64,000 nt of DNA, taken from Chryseosolibacter sp964532595. GTDB taxonomy: Bacteria > Bacteroidota > Bacteroidia > Cytophagales > Cyclobacteriaceae. The DNA lies in assembly GCA_964532595.1 (NCBI GenBank), contig CAZHIQ010000003.1, positions 124,001-188,000 of the forward strand, given 5' to 3'. Of this stretch, positions 26,123 to 35,299 are shown piece after piece. Under the pieces are notes generated by a model. That model searched no databases, was not told the origin of the DNA, and saw only the letters and a program-made list of their open reading frames with translations. The translations under genes and the position numbers were made by a program. Numbering within the stretch: position 1 is the stretch's first letter; each line of letters opens with the position of its first letter.

Positions 26123-27421
26123 ATGGCGCGTCGCAAAATCCCTCTTTACGGAAAGATACTCATTGGTATGGTTCTTGGCCTGGTGTGGGGCCTGAGCGCT
26201 CAGGGGCTCGGGCTGGCTGATTTTACCGATGATTGGATCAAGCCATTTGGGGATATCTTCATTCGGGCTCTAAAGCTGATCGCCATCCCTCTGGTTATCG
26301 TATCGTTGATCGATGGTGTATCCAACTTGTCGGATGTGGCGAAGCTGTCCCGACTCGGCGGCAAAACCATTGCCTTCTATTTGTCGACTACCGTCATCGC
26401 CGTGACCGTAGGTTTGCTTACGGTGAATCTCATTAAACCCGGTACGTTTCTCTCTTCTGAACGACGTGATCAATTCAGGGAGCAGTATGCTTCCGACATC
26501 AACCTTAAAGTTGAGACGGTCGATGCCCAGGAGAAGGGCCCTTTGTCTATTATTGTCGATATCGTCCCCGAAAATCTCTTCTCTTCCCTTTCGGATAACA
26601 CAAACATGTTGCAGGTCATCTTCTTTGCCATCCTTTTCGGTGTGGCGATGATGATGAGTCCAAAAGAAAAGGTTGCCCCGGTCAAGAGCTTTTTTCAGGG
26701 AGCGAACAGTATTATCTTATCGATTGTCGACATCATTATGAGATACGCCCCGCTGGGTGTGTTCGCGTTGCTCGCGAGTATGAGAATAGACCTTGAGCTG
26801 GTCAAGACACTCGGGGTGTTCAGTCTGAACGTCGTTCTTGCACTGGCGTTTATGGCAATCGTCGTATACCCGGGCATTCTTAGATTGTTTGCCAAGGTCA
26901 GGTTTGTTCCGTTTATGAAAGGAATTTTACCTGCCCAGATACTCGCTTTCTCGACAAGCTCGAGTGCGGCAACGCTTCCTGTTACGATGAAATGCGTGGA
27001 GAACAACCTGGGTGTTTCGGAGGAGGTTTCAAGTTTTGTGCTCCCTTTGGGTGCGACGATCAATATGGATGGCACCAGTATTCATCAGGGGGTTTCTGCG
27101 GTATTCATCGCCCAGGCCTTTGGTATCGCGCTCAATCTTGAACAGCAGCTAACGATTCTGCTTACTGCGGTCCTGGCGTCTATCGGAACAGCGGCTGTAC
27201 CCGGCGCGGGTATCATCATGCTTATCATTGTGTTACAATCCGTTGGGATTGATCCGGCGGGTCTTGCCTTGATTCTGGCGGTTGATCGGCCGCTTGATAT
27301 GCTGCGCACTGTCGTGAATATTACGGGCGACGCCGTTGTGGCATCGGTGGTTGCAAACAGCGAAGACAAACTGGATGCAGAGGTGGCAAACGATCCCACG
27401 ACCACCATTGATGCGCATTAA
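26123..27421 (+). CDS. Dicarboxylate/amino acid:cation symporter (SLC1/DAACS)
   Basis: A 432-residue inner-membrane transporter of the glutamate/dicarboxylate family. The serine-rich re-entrant loop (AFSTSSSAATLP) and the substrate- and sodium-binding segment (LPLGATINMDGTSIHQG) are intact, followed by the second hairpin region (TAVLASIGTAAVPGAG) and AVDRPLDMLRT. These features mark GltP/GltT/DctA-like proteins; whether it carries glutamate, aspartate or C4-dicarboxylates cannot be told. Starts at ATG 26123. It is a single-gene unit between a terminator and the nfu promoter. Confidence 0.92.
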   Translation: MARRKIPLYGKILIGMVLGLVWGLSAQGLGLADFTDDWIKPFGDIFIRALKLIAIPLVIVSLIDGVSNLSDVAKLSRLGGKTIAFYLSTTVIAVTVGLLTVNLIKPGTFLSSERRDQFREQYASDINLKVETVDAQEKGPLSIIVDIVPENLFSSLSDNTNMLQVIFFAILFGVAMMMSPKEKVAPVKSFFQGANSIILSIVDIIMRYAPLGVFALLASMRIDLELVKTLGVFSLNVVLALAFMAIVVYPGILRLFAKVRFVPFMKGILPAQILAFSTSSSAATLPVTMKCVENNLGVSEEVSSFVLPLGATINMDGTSIHQGVSAVFIAQAFGIALNLEQQLTILLTAVLASIGTAAVPGAGIIMLIIVLQSVGIDPAGLALILAVDRPLDMLRTVVNITGDAVVASVVANSEDKLDAEVANDPTTTIDAH

Positions 27422-27440
27422 TGCACGAACTTTAATTGCT

Positions 27441-27448
27441 TATATTTG
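27441..27448 (+). promoter_or_regulatory. Bacteroidota -7 promoter element for the Nfu gene
   Basis: TATATTTG, an exact TAnnTTTG match, 28 bases before the ATG at 27477. Confidence 0.6.
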
Positions 27449-27476
27449 TTGTTGTTACGAGTAAACGCCGATATCC

Positions 27477-28052
27477 ATGCTGCAAGCCACACCTAAGAAC
27501 ATACATATCTACCTGGAATCGAACCCGAATCCGAATTCGCTAAAATTCGTCGTAAACGAAATGCTGGTTCCCGACGGGATGAGCTTCGATTTTCCGGACG
27601 TCGAAAGCACTGAAAACGCGCCCCTTGCGCGCGAGTTATTTGCTTATCCGTTCGTCGAACGCGTGTTCTATATGAGCAATTTTGTTACGGTCACGAAAAA
27701 GGAAGATGTTGAATGGATTGAAATTCAGAGCACTTTAAAGGATCATATCAAGAAGTTCCTGGAGTCGGGTCGTTATATCATTGAGGAACAAACTCCTGAG
27801 GTACCTGCGCAGGAGGAGACGGAAACGGTGAAAAAGATCAGGACCATTCTTGACGAGTACATTCGCCCTGCCGTGGAACAGGATGGCGGAGCCATCACAT
27901 TTCACTCCTATGTTGACAAGGTACTGAAGGTTCGCTTGCAAGGGTCTTGCAGCGGATGCCCATCCTCGATGATCACGTTGAAAGCTGGGATTGAAAATCT
28001 TTTCAAGCGGATGATGCCCGATGAGGTTGAAACCGTGGAGGCGCTGGCATAG
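27477..28052 (+). CDS. Nfu-type Fe-S cluster scaffold/carrier
   Basis: A 191-residue protein with an N-terminal Nfu_N domain (IYLESNPNPNSLKFV, residues about 10-97) and a C-terminal NifU domain (about 115-185) holding the cluster-binding CSGCPSS (C158, C161). It carries 4Fe-4S clusters to client proteins. The layout matches mitochondrial-type NFU1, usual in Bacteroidota, rather than E. coli NfuA with its degenerate A-type domain. It has its own promoter and a strong terminator, so it is a single-gene operon. Confidence 0.92.
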   Translation: MLQATPKNIHIYLESNPNPNSLKFVVNEMLVPDGMSFDFPDVESTENAPLARELFAYPFVERVFYMSNFVTVTKKEDVEWIEIQSTLKDHIKKFLESGRYIIEEQTPEVPAQEETETVKKIRTILDEYIRPAVEQDGGAITFHSYVDKVLKVRLQGSCSGCPSSMITLKAGIENLFKRMMPDEVETVEALA

Positions 28053-28097
28053 AGCGACGCCTTCTCTAACTTCCTTCAGATTGTTTTTCTTTCTTCA

Positions 28098-28121
28098 GGC
28101 AGCCCGACGGCTGCCTTATTT
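28098..28121 (+). terminator. Rho-independent terminator of the Nfu gene
   Basis: Seven-base stem GGCAGCC/GGCTGCC with a four-base loop, followed by TTATTTTTATT. It lies 46 bases past the Nfu stop. Confidence 0.85.
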
Positions 28122-28155
28122 TTATTACTTTGGCTCCGGTTAGACTGATAATACG

Positions 28156-28986
28156 ATGAAGCGAATCATTTCTTTTTTTCTGTTGATTCTTCCTGTATGC
28201 GTACTGGCGCAGGAGACACCGTTGAAGGTGATGACTTTCAATATCCGGTATGACAACCAGGGCGATGGTGTAAACCAGTGGTCAAACCGCAAAGAGAAAG
28301 TTGCCGATCTGATCCGGAAATACGATCCGGATATCATTGGCGTTCAGGAAGCCTTGCATAACCAGATGGAGGATCTCGGCGGTGCTTTGAAGGGTTACCA
28401 ACCCGTAGGTGTAGGCCGTGAAGATGGTCAGCAGAAAGGGGAATATTCGGCGCTGTTTATTCGGAAGAAGAGATTTCGTATTGAGAGCAGCGGGACTTTC
28501 TGGCTTTCGAAGACCCCAGATGTGCCCGGAAGCAAGCATTGGGATGCTTCCCTTTCGCGTGTGGCTACCTGGGCGAAGCTTCGGGATAAGAAAACGCGCA
28601 AGCCATTTCTGGCTATGAACACCCATTTTGATCACCGCGGTGCGGAGTCGCGAAAGCAGGCGGCACAGATGCTCAAAGACAGTGCTGCTTCAATGGGAGA
28701 TGGTGGCCCGGTTGTGATTACCGGCGACTTCAATTTCACACGTGAAGCTGAACCCTACGCGGTGATGATCTCGGGTGACCCCATTGTTCTTCTTGATCCG
28801 GCTCCTGAAAATCCGCCGGGAACGTTTTGTGATTTCAAAGTGGGCGGGCGCGACTGTGCCGGCATTGACTACATCTTCGTCTCCCCTCATTGGCAAGTAC
28901 AACGCTATCAGGTGATCGACGACAATGACGGGACCTGGTATCCGTCAGACCATCTTCCGGTGATGGTATCTATCACGTTGCAGTAG
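28156..28986 (+). CDS. Secreted endonuclease/exonuclease/phosphatase-family hydrolase
   Basis: A 276-residue exported protein (signal peptide to about LAQ, residue 22) with the complete EEP active site: MTFNIRYDNQGDG, VQEALHNQ with the metal-binding glutamate, ITGDFNFT, and SDHLPVMV. EEP enzymes are Mg-dependent phosphodiesterases acting on nucleic acids, phospholipids or inositol phosphates. The secreted Bacteroidota group is usually of unknown substrate, so DNase is only one option. A TTACTTTG sequence just upstream is one mismatch from the -7 consensus. Confidence 0.85.
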   Translation: MKRIISFFLLILPVCVLAQETPLKVMTFNIRYDNQGDGVNQWSNRKEKVADLIRKYDPDIIGVQEALHNQMEDLGGALKGYQPVGVGREDGQQKGEYSALFIRKKRFRIESSGTFWLSKTPDVPGSKHWDASLSRVATWAKLRDKKTRKPFLAMNTHFDHRGAESRKQAAQMLKDSAASMGDGGPVVITGDFNFTREAEPYAVMISGDPIVLLDPAPENPPGTFCDFKVGGRDCAGIDYIFVSPHWQVQRYQVIDDNDGTWYPSDHLPVMVSITLQ

Positions 28987-29006
28987 GGGACGGTATAGCG
29001 CGGGCA

Positions 29007-29014
29007 TACTTTTG
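29007..29014 (+). promoter_or_regulatory. Bacteroidota -7 promoter element for the MBL-fold gene
   Basis: TACTTTTG, an exact TAnnTTTG match, 40 bases before the ATG at 29055. Confidence 0.5.
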
Positions 29015-29054
29015 GTATTTCAAGCGGAACATACGAAATACCAACTGCCCCCAT

Positions 29055-30074
29055 ATGAACTTCCAGTCCGCAGAATCTTCCAACGCCCATGTGTTTTCCG
29101 TTGCCCCGGGTGTATGGGGTCGAAAAGAGCTGTTTGTAAACTTTTATATAATTCAAGATAGCGGATCGAAGAACTGGGCGCTCGTCGATGCTGGATTGAA
29201 ATGGTCTACGCCCCGGATACGGCGCATGGCAGACGATCTCTTTGGTATGGGTAGTCGGCCCTCCGCGATAATTCTTACACACGGTCACTTTGATCATATC
29301 GGGGCGTTGCAGGCGTTGGTCGAGGACTGGAACGTTCCCGTCTATGCGCACCGACTTGAAATTCCCTACCTAACAGGACATTCCGCGTATCCACCGCCAG
29401 ACCCTACAGTAGGCGGAGGGTTGATGTCGGCAATGTCGTGGATGTATCCAAGGGGTCCGGTTAATGTCCAGCAATATGTTAGGGCGTTGCCCGATGACAA
29501 CACGATACCTGGTTTCCCTGATTGGAAGTATATCCATACTCCCGGGCATTCGCCGGGTCACATCAGTCTTTTCCGTGAGAGCGATCGAGTGCTTATTGCC
29601 GGCGACGCCTTTGTGACAACGAAGGCCGAGTCAGCGCTGTACGCCCTCAGTGGGATGAAACAAATTTCGGGACCACCAAAGTATTTCACATGTAATTGGG
29701 CTTCAGCGGAATTGTCGGTCATTAAGCTGGCTGCACTGGATCCAGCGGTGGCAGCGACGGGACATGGAGCGGTCATGCAAGGCGAAGAACTGCGTGGGGC
29801 GCTGCGAAATCTTTCGACCAATTTTAAGACAACAGCGCTGCCGGATGAAGGACGATATGTGAATGAGCCAGCCGTTACTGACGAGTCGGGGGTGGTGTAT
29901 CTTCCCCCTGCAACCGAGAAGTTGTCCGCAATGGCGACGACAATCGGCCTGTCACTGGCCGCGCTGTCGCTGGCGTTTCTGATTTACCGACAAACGAAGG
30001 CGGAGCGATCTGCTCCGGAATTGCCGGAGAAATCCCCTTACTCGTCTTCGTCAACCAGTCCGGCCGGTGTCTGA
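29055..30074 (+). CDS. Metallo-beta-lactamase-fold hydrolase with C-terminal membrane segment
   Basis: A 339-residue protein with the dinuclear zinc motif THGHFDH, the second-site histidine in HTPGHSPGH, the bridging aspartate in AGDAF and the terminal ATGHG. No signal peptide is evident, but residues about 292-315 (MATTIGLSLAALSLAFLIYR) form a hydrophobic segment near the C-terminus, so the enzyme is probably tail-anchored. Substrate unknown; glyoxalase-II-like or lactonase activity is possible. Its last 37 bases overlap the convergent AT-hook-like gene. Confidence 0.83.
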   Translation: MNFQSAESSNAHVFSVAPGVWGRKELFVNFYIIQDSGSKNWALVDAGLKWSTPRIRRMADDLFGMGSRPSAIILTHGHFDHIGALQALVEDWNVPVYAHRLEIPYLTGHSAYPPPDPTVGGGLMSAMSWMYPRGPVNVQQYVRALPDDNTIPGFPDWKYIHTPGHSPGHISLFRESDRVLIAGDAFVTTKAESALYALSGMKQISGPPKYFTCNWASAELSVIKLAALDPAVAATGHGAVMQGEELRGALRNLSTNFKTTALPDEGRYVNEPAVTDESGVVYLPPATEKLSAMATTIGLSLAALSLAFLIYRQTKAERSAPELPEKSPYSSSSTSPAGV

Positions 30075-30508
30075 CGAAGTATGCGCGAGTTCCCTGCCGT
30101 CACGGGGTTGAAGATGAGTTGTCCCTCTTGTACATGCAACTCCGCTTCATCAGCTAGTATTGCAGGGGTGATAACCCGTGCGTTACCGGCGATGACAACA
30201 GCTCTGCCTGTCACGGAATGGCAGTGAAGCTGCTTGTAGGTAACTTCGCTGAGATCAAGCGTACAGTCGCCCTGCATCTTCTTGATGATGATGGTCCCAC
30301 ATTTTCCACGTAGGGCAATTTTTCCCTCGCCTCTTATCTCCATTGTAACGGAGTATTTCGGGCAATAGATGATGCCGGAAAGTTGAAAGTCACCCTTCAC
30401 CTTTATCTCCGTGTGTCCATGGCTGCCGATAAGCAGGTCATCTTGTCTCACATGGCCGTCGAACGTCATTCGAATCTTCCTCGGGCGGCCCCTTCCTGGT
30501 TTTTTCAC
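30038..30508 (-). CDS. AT-hook-like N-terminus fused to a beta-rich domain
   Basis: A 156-residue protein of unknown function, starting with GTG 30508. Residues 3-12 (KPGRGRPRKI) match the AT-hook core GRP flanked by basic residues, a DNA minor-groove binding motif. The rest has short alternating strands (HTEIKVKGDFQLSG, MEIRGEGKIALRG, GTIIIKKMQGDCTLDL) that look like a right-handed beta-helix of the DUF2807/bactofilin-like kind. No signal peptide is present, so it is probably cytosolic. It overlaps the MBL gene by 37 bases tail to tail. I infer, without proof, a DNA-associated scaffold. Confidence 0.65.
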   Translation of the reverse strand: MKKPGRGRPRKIRMTFDGHVRQDDLLIGSHGHTEIKVKGDFQLSGIIYCPKYSVTMEIRGEGKIALRGKCGTIIIKKMQGDCTLDLSEVTYKQLHCHSVTGRAVVIAGNARVITPAILADEAELHVQEGQLIFNPVTAGNSRILRQTPAGLVDEDE

Positions 30509-30581
30509 TACTCCTCTTTTTTCAATTGTTGCTGTGGGTCTTTGAAGTATTTTGATTGAGATCGGGTTTTATGTTTCGTTT

Positions 30582-32975
30582 CTAGAATTCGTCAAATCCT
30601 CCGTCTCCTCCATTGCTGCGTCGGTTTCCGCTGTTTCTGTCAGCGCGCTTGGCCTGATTCAACCGATAGGTAAAGGTCAAGCGAATTTGTCTGGGCGCCC
30701 ATTGCGACACAGACTCCGCGTAATAGTTCTCTTCCGGGATCTCTGTTATAGAACGCCATTTTCGGGTGTTCAGTAAATCGCGTACTGTTGCCGTGATGGT
30801 CCCTTTACCTTTAAGTATGTCCTTTGCCACAGCAAGGTCGAGCGAGTAGGCGGCAAGTTGCCGGCCCTGTGTGGTGCGGCGGGGACCGCGGTAGAACAGC
30901 GACTGCTGGAACTCAAAGCCCTGACTCAACCGAAGTTTGGAACTGGCGCGAGCAAAGAATGCGTAAGTGTCTGCGCTGAGATCACGCCCTTCGTAAACGC
31001 CTTCGGTAATAGCCCGAAAGAAGTTAGCATTTGCGTTGATATCCCATATCCGACCTACGGTATAGGAGAAATTGGTTTCAAGTCCATACGAATCGGTGTT
31101 TCCGACGTTGACGGGGAACGTACGGGTGATTCCTTCTTCATCGATTTGTACAACGCGTTGTATGTCGCCTGTCCGATAGCGATAATACGCGCTGGTCAGC
31201 AATGATCCGTTGGGCCAGTTAACCAGATACCCGCCCTCGAAGGAATGGGTGTATTCGGGATTCAGGTTGGGATTGCCCTGCGAGAAATTTCGGGAGTCGC
31301 TGAAGTTTGAGAACGGTAGGAGCGATCGAAAGTGCGGACGATTAATTCTTTTGCTATAGCTCAACTGCAGCGTCTTATCCTTGCTAAGCTCATAACCGAA
31401 ATTCAGACTAGGGAACAGATCGAAATATTCCCGGTGATTGATTACATCGGTGACGGTCAGTTCCGTTGTGATATCGGAATATTCAGCGCGTATCCCTGCC
31501 TGCACAGACACTTTGTTGAACTTGTTGCCGGCCATGAGATAAGCCGCGTGAATGCGTTCGGTATACTCCAGGTTGTCATTGAAGGCGGGAAAGACAATCC
31601 ATTCGCCGTCCTGTAATTCTTCCAGTCCGAATTCATTCTCAACAGTGCGGCTCGAACTTCGCAGACCTGCTTCCGCTTTTCCATCTTTGGCGAAGGGATG
31701 CACATAATCTGTCTGGAAGAACCAATTTCGATCGACGGCGATATTATCCGAACGCTGCAACGTTGTTTCGTCATTTTCCGTCTGGCTAAGGTCGGATCGC
31801 TCACCATCAAGACTTTTGTTATACTGAAAATCAAATGTGTATTGCTGGTCCTTGCGTTCAAATTTCCTTGTGTAGCTGAACGCAGCCTCTATGTTTTCTT
31901 CGTCTTCTCTTTCACGGTCTGTCCTGATACTCTGTCCTGCTTCCTGGCCATTGATGAAGTCGTTGTAGGTGAGTGTTGATTTATTCAATCCATCACCCCA
32001 GTTATACATGAGTGAGCCGGTAATGGTGTTTTTGTCGTCAATGAAGTAGTCAACCCCGCCCATCAGGTTATGTGAAAGCTCCGATCTTGAGCGATCGCCC
32101 TTTTGGTGGGTCTCGCGCATTCCATCGTCAAATTTCTGATACATGGTTGAGAATCCCGGGCTGCTCCGGTAGTCCATGCCGTAGCTTGAAAAGATATTGA
32201 CCTTGTCACGGCGAAGATTGAGGCTATATGAGCCCCCCAGATAGTCGGGATGGCCTACAACGCCAGTAAAGGTACCGTTGACTCCCTGTTGCTGGTTTTT
32301 CTTGAGAACGATGTTGATAATTCCCACTTCTCCGGCGGCTTCATACCGCGAGGAGGGGTTGGTGATCACTTCTACCCTTTCAACGAGGTTTGCCTGTAGA
32401 TTGCGCAGTGCATCGGGGTCACGTGACGTGAGACCTGAGGGTTTGCCGTTGATAAGAATGCGAACATTCGCATTTCCTCTGAGCGACACCGTTCCATCGA
32501 TTTCGACATTGACGGAGGGAACGTTGTTTAGAATGTCGGCCGCATTTCCACCTGACGTACTGAGGTCGGCGCCGACATTGAATACACGCTTGTCTAGTTG
32601 TAACTCCATCTGCGAGCGCTCACCCTGTATTTCGACAGCTTCCAATACCCGTGTGTCGGGTTGCAGAACAATCAGGCCAACCTCGACATCGTGGTTGCCG
32701 ACGTTAATGTCGGGGACGACGTTCTCGCGATACGAAAGAAAACTGATTTTGAGATAATATTCTCCGGGGCGTATTTGAATTGCAAATCGACCGTCAACGT
32801 CTGAGGCTGCGCCTGCTACCAGTGATGAATCTGTCGTGGTGTATAACGCTGCGTTGGCGAAAGGAACCGCCTGGCCTTCTTCATCGACAACAGATCCAGT
32901 TACCATGCGGGTTGGACCCTGTCCCAGGGAGTTGAAGTGGATTAACAAAGCAAGAATGAGAAGGCCGTATTTCAT
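30582..32975 (-). CDS. TonB-dependent outer-membrane receptor
   Basis: A 797-residue outer-membrane protein. Signal peptide to about LGQ, CarboxypepD_reg-like domain (VTGSVVDEEGQAVPFANA), plug domain (LNNVPSVNVEIDGTVSLRG, RVEVITNPSSRYEA), then a long beta-barrel of the OMP_b-brl_3 type ending in a glycine/asparagine-rich tail rather than an aromatic residue. It belongs to the CarboxypepD_reg/outer membrane beta-barrel group, not a SusC with a partner SusD, and no SusD is adjacent. The ligand is unknown. ATG 32975 is used; a TTG one codon earlier is also in frame. Confidence 0.88.
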   Translation of the reverse strand: MKYGLLILALLIHFNSLGQGPTRMVTGSVVDEEGQAVPFANAALYTTTDSSLVAGAASDVDGRFAIQIRPGEYYLKISFLSYRENVVPDINVGNHDVEVGLIVLQPDTRVLEAVEIQGERSQMELQLDKRVFNVGADLSTSGGNAADILNNVPSVNVEIDGTVSLRGNANVRILINGKPSGLTSRDPDALRNLQANLVERVEVITNPSSRYEAAGEVGIINIVLKKNQQQGVNGTFTGVVGHPDYLGGSYSLNLRRDKVNIFSSYGMDYRSSPGFSTMYQKFDDGMRETHQKGDRSRSELSHNLMGGVDYFIDDKNTITGSLMYNWGDGLNKSTLTYNDFINGQEAGQSIRTDREREDEENIEAAFSYTRKFERKDQQYTFDFQYNKSLDGERSDLSQTENDETTLQRSDNIAVDRNWFFQTDYVHPFAKDGKAEAGLRSSSRTVENEFGLEELQDGEWIVFPAFNDNLEYTERIHAAYLMAGNKFNKVSVQAGIRAEYSDITTELTVTDVINHREYFDLFPSLNFGYELSKDKTLQLSYSKRINRPHFRSLLPFSNFSDSRNFSQGNPNLNPEYTHSFEGGYLVNWPNGSLLTSAYYRYRTGDIQRVVQIDEEGITRTFPVNVGNTDSYGLETNFSYTVGRIWDINANANFFRAITEGVYEGRDLSADTYAFFARASSKLRLSQGFEFQQSLFYRGPRRTTQGRQLAAYSLDLAVAKDILKGKGTITATVRDLLNTRKWRSITEIPEENYYAESVSQWAPRQIRLTFTYRLNQAKRADRNSGNRRSNGGDGGFDEF

Positions 32976-33199
32976 CAATTTTTATTCGAAAACTCAAAAT
33001 TTCCTTGCCAAACAACGGTAGTACTGTTAACGCAAATATCCGAAATCCGTTTTATGAGACGGGCGCTATAGCGCGGTTAACGATCTGTAAAGCAAAGATT
33101 TCGGATGAGTGGTTTCTTTTCTGTACATGCGGCGGCTAAAAATGCAACGAACCATCGTACGGTTTGTAGCGATGGTTCGAATTCTGCGCTTGGTAGCGT
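32976..33199. other. Intergenic region with a terminator, otherwise featureless
   Basis: Lies between the start of the TonB receptor and the end of the aminopeptidase gene. Apart from the 10-base-stem hairpin at 33148-33179 nothing is recognisable. A CAAATATC (one mismatch from the reverse -7 motif) lies near 33032. Confidence 0.5.
33148..33179 (-). terminator. Stem-loop downstream of aminopeptidase P
   Basis: Ten-base perfect stem CGAACCATCG/CGATGGTTCG with a 12-base loop. On the minus strand it is followed by TTGCATTTTTAG, a modest U-tract. It begins 20 bases after the pepP stop. Confidence 0.65.
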
Positions 33200-34657
33200 T
33201 TATTTTTTCTTACCGTCAACCGGCGGAAGTATGAAATCGTCGAGTGCGCTGGGTTGACGCATGGTTGCTTCAATGTCATCCACCGATCGAGGTGCTCCGA
33301 TAGAAAGATGTTCGTACCCGTTGCGCGTGATCAGGAAATCATCCTCGATTCGCACAGCAATTCCCCACCACCGCTTGTCGCAGTCGGCGTTTTCGGGAAT
33401 ATATATGCCAGGTTCAATGGTGATGACCATATTTTCACGAAGTACGTCGTAGTGGCCACGGTCGTGAACATCTAGCCCGATATGATGACAACATCCGTGA
33501 GGGTAGTACAAATGTGGTTCATCTTCGCTCTTGATTATTCCGAGTTGCGTCAAACCCTTGTTAATTACACGCCGCGTTGCCATGGTGAGTTCTTCAAAGG
33601 TTGTACCCGGTTTGCAGATTTTCATTGCCTCTTCCTGTGCCTTCAACACAAGGTTGTAAATTTCTTTTTGTTCAGGAGAAAACTTGCCATTAGCTGGAAT
33701 GGTCCGGGTTACATCAGCTGTATAGCCGTGGTACTCGGCGCCGAGGTCCATCAAGACGAGTTCATTGGCCGTGATGTTAGGCTTGTAGTTGTCGATGTAG
33801 TGCAGAATGCAGCCGTTATGCCCCCCACCTACAATAGAGGGATACCCGGTTTGTTCTGCCTGGTACTTCTTAAACACGAATTCGTGAATACCCTGAATTT
33901 CTCGTTCGGACATTCCCGGTTTCATCGCCTTCATCACTTCTACCTGACCGGCGCATGAAATGCGAACCGCTTTACGAATCAATTCAATTTCCTCTTCTGT
34001 TTTTATTCCCCGCAGGTCATTCATGATTTGAACAAGATCGCGGGTATTGAGGTTGTTGCGCTGAGGCTCAGGGTTGACTACGGTGTTACCAGGCGAAGGA
34101 TAGCCTACTTTGGTTTTGAACTGACTGATCAGATCAAAGAGGTCGGCCGGGTCGTCGGGATTGTCTCGGACATCGTTATGGAAATCAAAGAACAGTATTT
34201 CATCAAATCGGGAAAAATTCAGATTGTATTTATTGAAGTCGAGGTTGGTGAAAACCTGTTCCAAGCCAAGTTTTTCCCGTACGCCTTGCGGTCCCAGTCG
34301 TCGGCCGTCCCACATCTCCCGGAAAGCACTTCGCGGCTGGACAAATATTATCTCGTCGTATTTCGATCCATTCGACGCGATTTGTTTTTCCTTGAATATC
34401 AGGAGGACGGCGTTGGGCTCACGATATCCCGTGAGATAGTAGAAGTCAGGATCCTGGTGATACAGGTAGTCGACGTCGTTCGACCGGTTTCTGACCGGGT
34501 TGGCAAAGAATACAGCTACCGAGTTTTGAGGAAGCTTAGCGCGGAGTGCCGCCCGCCGCTCCCGGTGAAATTCACTTGAAAGGAAATCATCCGGCAGGTT
34601 GGTCTGTTGCGCAAAGGCAGGAACAGTCAACAGCAGCAGAATCAGGATACGGTTCAT
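33200..34657 (-). CDS. Exported aminopeptidase P-family protein (M24)
   Basis: A 485-residue M24 metallopeptidase that removes N-terminal residues before proline. The N-terminal creatinase-like domain (residues about 20-170) contains DFYYLTGYREP. The catalytic pita-bread domain has the metal ligands in LMDLGAEYHGYTADVTRT, GHNGCILH, CCHHIGLDVHD, TIEPGIY and VRIEDDFL. A signal peptide ends at about AFAQ (residue 17), so the enzyme is probably periplasmic or secreted, unlike E. coli PepP. It works beside other exported peptidases in this genome (M14 at 9.5 kb). Confidence 0.92.
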   Translation of the reverse strand: MNRILILLLLTVPAFAQQTNLPDDFLSSEFHRERRAALRAKLPQNSVAVFFANPVRNRSNDVDYLYHQDPDFYYLTGYREPNAVLLIFKEKQIASNGSKYDEIIFVQPRSAFREMWDGRRLGPQGVREKLGLEQVFTNLDFNKYNLNFSRFDEILFFDFHNDVRDNPDDPADLFDLISQFKTKVGYPSPGNTVVNPEPQRNNLNTRDLVQIMNDLRGIKTEEEIELIRKAVRISCAGQVEVMKAMKPGMSEREIQGIHEFVFKKYQAEQTGYPSIVGGGHNGCILHYIDNYKPNITANELVLMDLGAEYHGYTADVTRTIPANGKFSPEQKEIYNLVLKAQEEAMKICKPGTTFEELTMATRRVINKGLTQLGIIKSEDEPHLYYPHGCCHHIGLDVHDRGHYDVLRENMVITIEPGIYIPENADCDKRWWGIAVRIEDDFLITRNGYEHLSIGAPRSVDDIEATMRQPSALDDFILPPVDGKKK

Positions 34658-34680
34658 AGCTATCTTTTTTCTTTGGGCGA

Positions 34681-34887
34681 CTACTGAAGTTCCTCGAGGT
34701 AATAGTCTTTTCCCTTTCCATAGGAAATCAGTTCCGTCAGCCGGTAACGCTCGAGAGTAAGCAGATCTTTGACCCTGAAGTCGCCGTTCCCCAACACGTT
34801 CTCGACAACGAACTCGTGTGTCTCACCGAAGTTAACGAGTCGGTATTTCTTTCCGGTACGAAGGGTGTCGAGCGACAATCCGGCCAT
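34681..34887 (-). CDS. Small soluble protein of 68 residues
   Basis: Begins MAGLSLDTLRTGKKY at ATG 34887 and has a compact alternating pattern suggesting a small beta-barrel (EFVVENVLGNGDFRVKD, then YRLTELISYG). It is acidic at the C-terminus. I do not recognise a domain; similar short proteins occur in Bacteroidota as far as I recall. It lies 13 bases after the GroES-like gene and 23 bases before pepP, so it is probably part of a three-gene leftward transcript. Confidence 0.6.
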   Translation of the reverse strand: MAGLSLDTLRTGKKYRLVNFGETHEFVVENVLGNGDFRVKDLLTLERYRLTELISYGKGKDYYLEELQ

Positions 34888-34900
34888 ATGGATATTGCAA

Positions 34901-35275
34901 TTAAAGGTCCTCCTCCCGCTCCAACATCAAAATGGATGCCTGAGGGACGATAAAATAGCGTTCTTTTTCGTAAATCACCTCTACTGCACCGCGCTGCAGA
35001 AAGATGGCCAGGTCGCCTTCCTGTGCCTGGAGGGGGAGGTACTTGACCTGCTCTTCCTTGCCCTTCCACATTTCATCTTCATCAGCGGGGAGGGGCAGCG
35101 GGTAGCCAGGCCCTACTTTGATAACATATCCACTTTGAATTTTTTCCTTTTCCTGTACGCCAGGGGGCAGATAGAGGCCGCTTTCTGTGCGTTCACTTTG
35201 TTTTACGGGCTGGATAAGAACGCGGTCGCCCACAACGATAAGTTTCTTAAGCTTGTTGTCCGCAGTGAGTTTCAT
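34901..35275 (-). CDS. GroES-like (Cpn10-fold) protein
   Basis: A 124-residue protein with a Cpn10 signature: VGDRVLIQPV at the N-terminus, a mobile-loop-like TESGLYLPPG, and GYVIKVGPG. It is longer than canonical GroES (about 95 residues) and the central part has an insertion rich in acidic and aromatic residues (PADEDEMWKGKEEQVKYLP). No groEL is adjacent. It is probably a paralogue of the chromosomal GroES; binding to GroEL is uncertain. I use ATG 35275; a TTG/ATG further upstream at 35299 falls in an inverted repeat. Confidence 0.78.
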   Translation of the reverse strand: MKLTADNKLKKLIVVGDRVLIQPVKQSERTESGLYLPPGVQEKEKIQSGYVIKVGPGYPLPLPADEDEMWKGKEEQVKYLPLQAQEGDLAIFLQRGAVEVIYEKERYFIVPQASILMLEREEDL

Positions 35276-35299
35276 GTCTCCAAAAATTGATCGGCGCAA

